Below are positions 33,909-64,000 of a stretch of DNA of 64,000 nucleotides, one piece after another. Position 1 is the stretch's first letter; each line of letters begins with the position of its first letter. The stretch comes from Xiphophorus maculatus. Taxonomy: Eukaryota; Chordata; Actinopteri; Cyprinodontiformes; Poeciliidae. The stretch is taken from positions 26,888,953-26,952,952 of the forward strand of contig NC_036445.1 in NCBI RefSeq assembly GCF_002775205.1. Reading direction: 5' to 3'. Made by a program: the position numbers and the translations under genes. The notes beneath the pieces are model-generated. The model worked only from the letters and a program-made list of their open reading frames with translations, was not told the DNA's origin and ran no database searches.

Positions 33909-36900
33909 GTATTTTCCCTCTCTAGATGCACCGATTCATTTACTTATTTTTTTTCACTGCCAATGCATATATCTGAGGTTTAGTATTGGCCAATAACGAT
34001 CCGATATAGAATAACTTGTTTCGAAATGTTTCTTTTTTTTTTTTTTTTTTAAACAGACATAAATGTTCAGAATTACAAATTTAGTTGATAACTGCACCAG
34101 TACAGCACATTGAAATTCTTGGTCAAACTTGTGAAAAGCAACACAACTTTAATTTGTTCAGTCCGTGCAATTAGGAGTAAAACAGCCAACGTAAAATAAA
34201 TAATAATAAAGCGTGACGTCACTCAGAACACGTAGCATAGAATTGAATCAATAGATCTGCTCTTATTGATCCGTCAACATTGTCACAATGAATTGCTTTC
34301 AATATCGGGGTTGATACAGATATTGATATCGGATCGGTGCATCTCTACTGTTAAGTCATTTTATGCTTCACTTCATTTGCTCCTAAGGATAAACGGACCA
34401 CGCCTCCCGACCTCAGACCCGTTCCCCGTCTGGTGGAGTCTTACCCCACTCCCTCCATCCAGCTTCCGTCCAAACTGAACCCACAAGCCGCCTATCAGAC
34501 GCCCAACGGCTACAGGAACCCACGTCCCAGTAGGTAGGTGCTTAATTCGCTCACATCCAAGATCTGGATCGTTTCAGCCTCTTAAACGTTTAAAGAAGTT
34601 GGTCTGGTTGTGTATTTTCCGCCCTTGAATGAACGATTTTCACAAGTCGTTTCTCCTCAGCTTCATCACTCCTGTCGTAAAGAGAGGCCCCGAGGCGGCG
34701 TCCTCTGCAGCAGCGCCTCACAGAGCCGGAGCCGCGCAGCAGGCCTGCACGCCTCTGAGCCACACAGCTGGTTTCCACACTCCACAGGTGCAGCACTGTT
34801 ACCGCCCGGTTACAGATGTTTCAACCTGTTCACTGGATTTTGTTATTTACCTCTCAGCCGAAATCCCTTGCAAATAAAACAGAAATCTCATTGGAACTTA
34901 TTTGTTTTTCAATGAAGGTCTCCTTCAGTTCTTTTTCAAACGAATCCATCACAATAAAGGGGAAGCAGTTCTTCATCCTCAAGATGATTGGACGAGGCGG
35001 CTCCAGCAAGGTAAAGCATCACGGACGGCAACAAAAAACACAAACCACTTCAAACCAAAGTTGTTCTGTTCTGACTCGGGGTGCGCCGATAAATCAGCTT
35101 TAACTATCGGCACAAAGATCTGAAAATCAGCTTTTGGTCTACCATGAGAGAGAGCTGACTGACCTGCCCACCAGCTCACATCTGAACGTGTGCCGTTAAC
35201 AATAGCCTCCCCACTGTTGAAAACATGGTGACTGTCGCTATATTTGGAGACTTTTCAGACCAAAAAAATTGCTATCGGCAAAAATCGGAATCAGCAGGTC
35301 AACAGGATATCAGTGCATCCTTATAAAGTATTACATCTGAATATCTAAAATTAAGGCCTTAAAATGCGCTAGATTATATTTTTTAAAGAAAAATTTATTT
35401 GGCCGTTAATACGTCAATTGAAACTTTTGAATTTATTCGTGGATTTTCTATGTAGTTTTTTTTTTTTCCCTCAAGATTTTTCAGTCAAGCAACATTTTTA
35501 ATTGCGCGCAGACATCTTTATTGCATCCCGTGACTTGAGGCGGTTACGCTAGCTTGCTGCTAATGTAGCCTTGCTAGCTAGCTAACTTTTTTTTTGCTAA
35601 TTTATCATCAGTGGCTCACTTCTGTTGCCAATCCATGCAATGCTCCGTTCATCCTGTCACTATGCAGGCTAAGCCACTAAACAGACCTCAGAATTGTCAG
35701 TTTTGATCCACTGAGTGGCTAAAGCTCCCCTGAAAACCAACAGCTAATACTACTTGCTCTGACCTAAGAGCAGCGTTTTGAGAGACATAAACTCCGAAGC
35801 TGGACGTTTAATGGATTTTAAGCATGATGATCGAGCAGCGGTTTGACATACTTTATTTCATGAACGTTGTTTCTATAGAGGGAAATATAGCTGAGAAAAG
35901 GAATAGAACATGGCAGCAGAAGAGAACAGAAAGCCACAGATTCAGCAAATTGGGAGAAAAGATGGAAAAAAGAAAACGATGTCTAATAATTTTCCTATTG
36001 TGTATGTGTTGCGATACATGTCTTAAATTTAGTTGACGATGGACTTAAAAGCCTCACATTTACATTGATGAAACCTGTTTTTAAAGATTGCAGCAAAAAA
36101 AAAAAAAACTTCAGTTGGTGCACTCCGAACTCTTGTTGTTTTTGTTTTTCTTTTCTGCAGGTCTATCAGGTCCTCGATCACAAAAAGCAGCTGTTTGCAG
36201 TGAAATATGTGAACCTGGAGGAGGCTGACGCTCAAACGATAGAAAGTTACAAAAATGAAATTGAGCATCTGAACCACTTGCAGCAGTACAGCGACCAAAT
36301 CATAAAGCTTTACGACTAGTGAGTATATGACTAGTCTAGAGTCGGTGTGTTGATGATGAATCGCAGTGGAGTGTGTGGTCAAATCCAACCACCTTTAGCT
36401 TGTTTGGCAGAGATTTTGATGGTTCCACTTTTTTTTGTTTTTTTGCAGTGAAATAACCAACAGCTATATCTACATGCTGATGGAGTGCGGCAACTTGGAT
36501 CTGAACACCTGGTTGCGAAACCGCAAAACCGTCAACCCGCTTGAGAGGAAGTTCTACTGGAAGAACATGCTGGAGGCCGTCCACGCCATCCACAAGCACG
36601 GTTCTCGTCGTCTCCAACTGCTTGTCATATTTTCTGTGTTGTTCGTTATAAATGAGTAATTGTGACGTTTTCATGTTCGCTCTCTGCAGGCATCGTCCAC
36701 AGCGACCTGAAGCCGGCAAATTTTGTCATAGTCAACGCGTCGCTGAAGCTGATCGACTTCGGCATCGCGAACAGAATCCAGCCCGACGTGACGAGCATTA
36801 TGAAAGACTCTCAGGTAGGTCATATTTATTTTAGGTTCGGTTTTAATTGAGTTGTCTGATTATTTATGGTTTATGTAGTTTTTAGTTTTTTAAAAAATGT

Positions 36901-38256
36901 GTGTTCTAATCACACAGGTTGGAACGCTGAACTATATGCCTCCTGAGGCCATCAAGGATACATCATCTCAGCCAGGACAGGCGCGATCCAAGGTACTCAT
37001 CTAAACCTGGCTGATTTAACTTGTGAAATAAGACTCGTATAAAGAATCTCAATATAATAATAATTATAATAATAATGGTGTTGTACAGATCAGCCCTAAA
37101 GGAGACGTTTGGTCCCTTGGATGCATCCTCTACTGTATGACCTATGGGAAGACTCCGTTCCAGAGCATCACAAACCAAATCGCCAAGCTGCAGGCCATCA
37201 TCGATCCGTCTCATAAGATCGAGTTTCCCGACATCGCAGAGAAAGATTTGCTGGATGTTTTGAAAGTGAGGCTTTTTTTTTTTTTATTTATTTTTTTGGT
37301 ATGCAATGAATTTCGTTTACCTGTTTGAATAATTGTAAAGCTTGAAATCACGTTAAACTGCTTAGAAAACATCTGACTGAGGTTGGGATTGGTGGCATTC
37401 ATGATTTATAATTTATAAGGTAGGTAAGTAAACTTTATGTACATATAGAGGTCCGAAACTAGATATGCTTTAAAATGAATAACAAAGCTTGTCGCTCAGA
37501 GCACAAAGAATAGAATTAGGCTGGATAGATCTGCCCTTCGGTTTGGGCACATTGTCACCGACACATAATCCAAAAATTGCTTTAATATCGGGACCGATAC
37601 AGACATTAATATCGGATCGGTGTGTCTCTAATTATTAATTAAGCTTAGATGGTCATTTATGGGAGTTTATCACATTTTCACAAAACCTTAAATGAAAATA
37701 TCTCCACGTGTATCTTCTTGTTTCTTACTTCAAATGGAGGAGGCACTGGAATAAAGGGAATTCTAGTTCTCTCTCTGCCACGTCTGTTCACAAGTCCCAA
37801 GCTAGCAGGTTAAGTTTGTGATGCCACGTTTTCTCTCGTTTCATCAGAGGTGCTTGGTGCGAAACCCAAGAGAGAGAATCTCCATTGCAGAGCTGCTGGA
37901 GCATCAATACCTCCAGCTGAAACCACAATCCTCTCCTGAACCAGGTACGCAAGAGCCAAATAAGCCCTCTGGGTGCTCAGCGATCAACTTCTGAAGCTAA
38001 ACTGTGATTCGTTTTGTTCCGTCAGAGCGTCCTTCTGACAAGGACCTGAAGAGGATTCTAACTGACCTGGCAGCCCTCCAGTCTCCAAACAGTATCGTCC
38101 GAGCAGCTAATGTAGGACTTTTAGTGTGTGTGTAACATCTTCTTGATCACGCCTGACATTAAACACTAACTTTATTGTTTCTTACAGAATTTGGCTAAAA
38201 TGTGCAGCAGCGGCAGGAAGCTGGATGTCACAGAATGCGCAAAGTCGTCGTCCTAA
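29334..38256 (+). CDS. TTK: TTK / MPS1 dual-specificity kinase with two TPR modules
   Basis: TTK is the kinetochore kinase that starts spindle-assembly-checkpoint signalling. The exons are 29334-29421, 29534-29756, 30041-30147, 30238-30378, 31164-31278, 31353-31434, 31522-31628, 31734-31821, 31907-32012, 32125-32347, 33174-33280, 33464-33607, 33688-33839, 34388-34533, 34661-34787, 34858-35010, 36161-36318, 36449-36600, 36690-36814, 36918-36992, 37089-37265, 37848-37944, 38026-38111 and 38188-38256. All introns are GT/AG and phases close to 1015 aa. TPR1 is residues 30-186 and TPR2 is 353-510. The kinase starts near residue 690: IGRGGSSK at 696-703, Lys718 in [13 protein letters not shown] with Asp812, and Asp829 of DFG. 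Human TTK is 857 aa (from memory); the surplus equals one TPR module. Exon 18 of the list (36449-36600) ends at a weak donor (CACG|GTTCTC). Confidence 0.95.
29534..30378 (+). other. TTK: TTK TPR module 1 (three exons)
   Basis: Exons of 223, 107 and 141 bp encode a TPR-like helical repeat domain with [40 protein letters not shown] and [16 protein letters not shown]. The cassette enters and leaves in phase 1. It occupies the position where TTK of other vertebrates has its only TPR domain, used for kinetochore targeting. The intron between the second and third exons is only 90 bp. Confidence 0.9.
32700..33100 (+). repeat. T/C-rich low-complexity tract in TTK intron
   Basis: About 400 nt of TTTCTTT-type sequence lie between the first and second exons of TPR module 2. 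The open frame inside it encodes only phenylalanine, leucine and serine and is not a gene. Confidence 0.8.
33398..33477 (+). repeat. Inverted repeat enclosing the 3' splice site of TTK exon 33464-33607
   Basis: Arms 33398-33412 (tttgaccaggttacc) and 33463-33477 (ggtaacctggtcaaa) are perfectly complementary over 15 bp with a 50-nt T-rich loop. The right arm starts at the last base of the acceptor AG and covers the first 14 exon bases. The polypyrimidine tract lies in the loop. Confidence 0.9.
33860..33892. repeat. (AT)n microsatellite in TTK intron
   Basis: Pure AT run immediately downstream of the exon ending at 33839. Confidence 0.95.
33921..34347. mobile_element. MITE with 'gatgcaccgat' ends
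   Basis: The left end tagatgcaccgat and the right end atcggtgcatctcta are inverted. Internal blocks such as 'ccgatatagaata' and 'gatattgatatcggatcg' recur in related fragments at 35080-35330, 37440-37635, 45180-45295 and 59435-59530. It lies in a TTK intron and is non-coding. The superfamily is probably hAT. Confidence 0.6.
35080..35330. mobile_element. Fragment related to the 'gatgcaccgat' repeat class
   Basis: It begins 'ggggtgcgccgataaatcag' and ends 'aaaaatcggaatcagcaggt', with 'atcagtgcatcc' beyond. It lies in the TTK intron before the exon carrying the catalytic lysine. Confidence 0.4.
37440..37635. mobile_element. Second copy of the 'gatgcaccgat' MITE
   Basis: It shares 'gctggatagatctgccctt'-type, 'attgctttaatatcggg' and 'atatcggatcggtgtgtctc' blocks with 33921-34347. 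It lies in a TTK intron, and its left end is degraded. Confidence 0.5.
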
Positions 38257-38363
38257 CAATCAACAATCTCGTTTCCTCCTGTCTTCATTTATTTCCTGTT
38301 TATGTCAACTGATTTATTCAGACCCCTTTGTGACCACTATAGAGGTATCTTACTGTAAGTCTA

Positions 38364-38401
38364 AACTAGCGTACATGTATTTAACTAGCATACATGTATT
38401 T
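38364..38401. repeat. Two-copy 19-bp tandem repeat in TTK 3' UTR
   Basis: The unit aactagc[g/a]tacatgtattt is present twice in tandem with one difference. It is a recent local duplication between the TTK stop and its polyadenylation signal. Confidence 0.85.
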
Positions 38402-38449
38402 TCTTTTTCATTTTAGCTAAACTAATTGTAAGCTTATACAGTTTAGAAA

Positions 38450-38455
38450 AATAAA
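38450..38455 (+). terminator. TTK: TTK polyadenylation signal
   Basis: AATAAA lies about 195 nt downstream of the TTK stop codon, implying a short 3' UTR. Confidence 0.7.
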
Positions 38456-39059
38456 CACACTTTGTTCCAATGAGCTGCTTGTTGATTTTTTTTTTTTTTT
38501 TTTGCAACAGCTGAAAGCAGAATCATGAAACAAGTTAAATAACTTTCTGAATTACAAACAGAACTAACCTCACATATGAGAGCATGCTCTGTAAAGAGGG
38601 AGTGAAGGGTATTTACAACTGGATGCAGATGAAAATTAGACTAAAAGTGGTCATCTTTGTTTTATAGCAAATAAGATCTTCATTATTTGTATATATTGCA
38701 CAAACAATGCCAAGAAAAGTTTTCATAACAATAAAGTACTGAAATGCATAATAGTGATGTGGAACTACACCACAGGACTGGCAGCTGTAGAAAAGGATGA
38801 ACAATTTAGACCCTATTAGTCTAGCAAATACGAATTCAATTTTTTCACCATTTTTTTTGTTAAAAAAAGGGAAATACCAATGTCTGCAGAGCTAAGCTGA
38901 TACAGTTTGACAGAAAAACTTTTAAATAAAAAGTTAAAGTATTTTTGAACTGAGCTAAAATATATTATAATATATTTATGATCATAAATCACATCTCTTT
39001 TTTTTCTTCATGGATTCTTCATCTTTGTCTCCCAGTTTGTGGTTTTCTTGCAGAATCTG

Positions 39060-39400
39060 AACGCTGACACCGCCTCCTTTTTAGACCAATCACGAGCAGC
39101 CTCCGCTCACACGCTGACGTCTCGAGGGCAGGGAGAGACAAAGAGTTCTCACTCTGCAGTGTTTTCTAGAATTCCGCATTAAATTTCTTTCTGATGGAAT
39201 AGTGCACTAATTTTTTTTTTTTTTTTTTTTAAATAAAACTTTTTTTTCCCTTCATAAGCCGACTGTTTGCTTACTAATATCCTTAGTGAGTTGACAACAT
39301 AACTCCCGATGCACCACACACAGTGAAGGCGCCTTCTTGCATTAGACGATCTTCGTACTAAGATTCAGCTTGCCCTTCCTGCTATCTGATAATAACAGCG
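39060..39400 (+). promoter_or_regulatory. BCKDHB: Probable BCKDHB promoter and 5' UTR
   Basis: This region upstream of the BCKDHB start codon has an accaatcacg CCAAT box near 39083 and a CRE-like gctgacgtctcg near 39113. TTK and BCKDHB are in tandem, with under 1 kb between the TTK polyadenylation signal and the BCKDHB ATG. Confidence 0.4.

Positions 39401-64000
<24,600 letters not shown>

Overview
The window is teleost (ray-finned fish) nuclear DNA. It is AT-rich with short introns, and it carries many Tc1-like relics, hAT- and piggyBac-type MITEs and long (TA)n microsatellites. It holds four conserved vertebrate genes, each reconstructed here exon by exon from GT/AG borders, reading phase and recognisable protein sequence.

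Layout: (1) 1-17.37 kb is a gene-poor flank of transposon relics, small palindromes and a few non-repetitive GC-rich stretches. I find no coding gene there. (2) 17.37-20.33 kb is ENY2 on the minus strand (SAGA deubiquitinase module and TREX-2 subunit). (3) 21.58-26.87 kb is EBAG9/RCAS1 on the minus strand, six coding exons, 213 aa. (4) 28.7-38.46 kb is TTK (MPS1 spindle-checkpoint kinase) on the plus strand, 24 coding exons, 1015 aa. (5) 39.4 kb to beyond the right edge is BCKDHB (branched-chain 2-oxoacid dehydrogenase E1 beta) on the plus strand. Its first eight exons are present (312 codons) and the 3' end lies outside.

The four genes do not form a pathway. ENY2 acts in chromatin and mRNA export, EBAG9 in Golgi/secretory traffic, TTK at kinetochores, and BCKDHB in the mitochondrial matrix. 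In human, from memory, ENY2 and EBAG9 lie at 8q23 with the large PKHD1L1 gene between them, while TTK and BCKDHB are neighbours at 6q14. The window therefore joins two ancestral linkage blocks with a head-to-head EBAG9/TTK junction, and PKHD1L1 is absent from the ENY2-EBAG9 gap.

The most interesting observation is in TTK. The N-terminal TPR domain is encoded twice. Two three-exon cassettes (223/107/141 bp and 223/107/144 bp), both bounded by phase-1 introns and about half identical in protein, are separated by the first linker region. The predicted kinase is TPR1-linker-TPR2-linker-kinase, about 158 residues longer than human TTK (857 aa from memory). Other points are a 15-bp inverted repeat enclosing the 3' splice site of the last TPR2 exon, chains of overlapping perfect hairpins that look like template-switch scars, two hAT MITEs that appear to share one target-site duplication, and a nested foldback element in BCKDHB intron 2.
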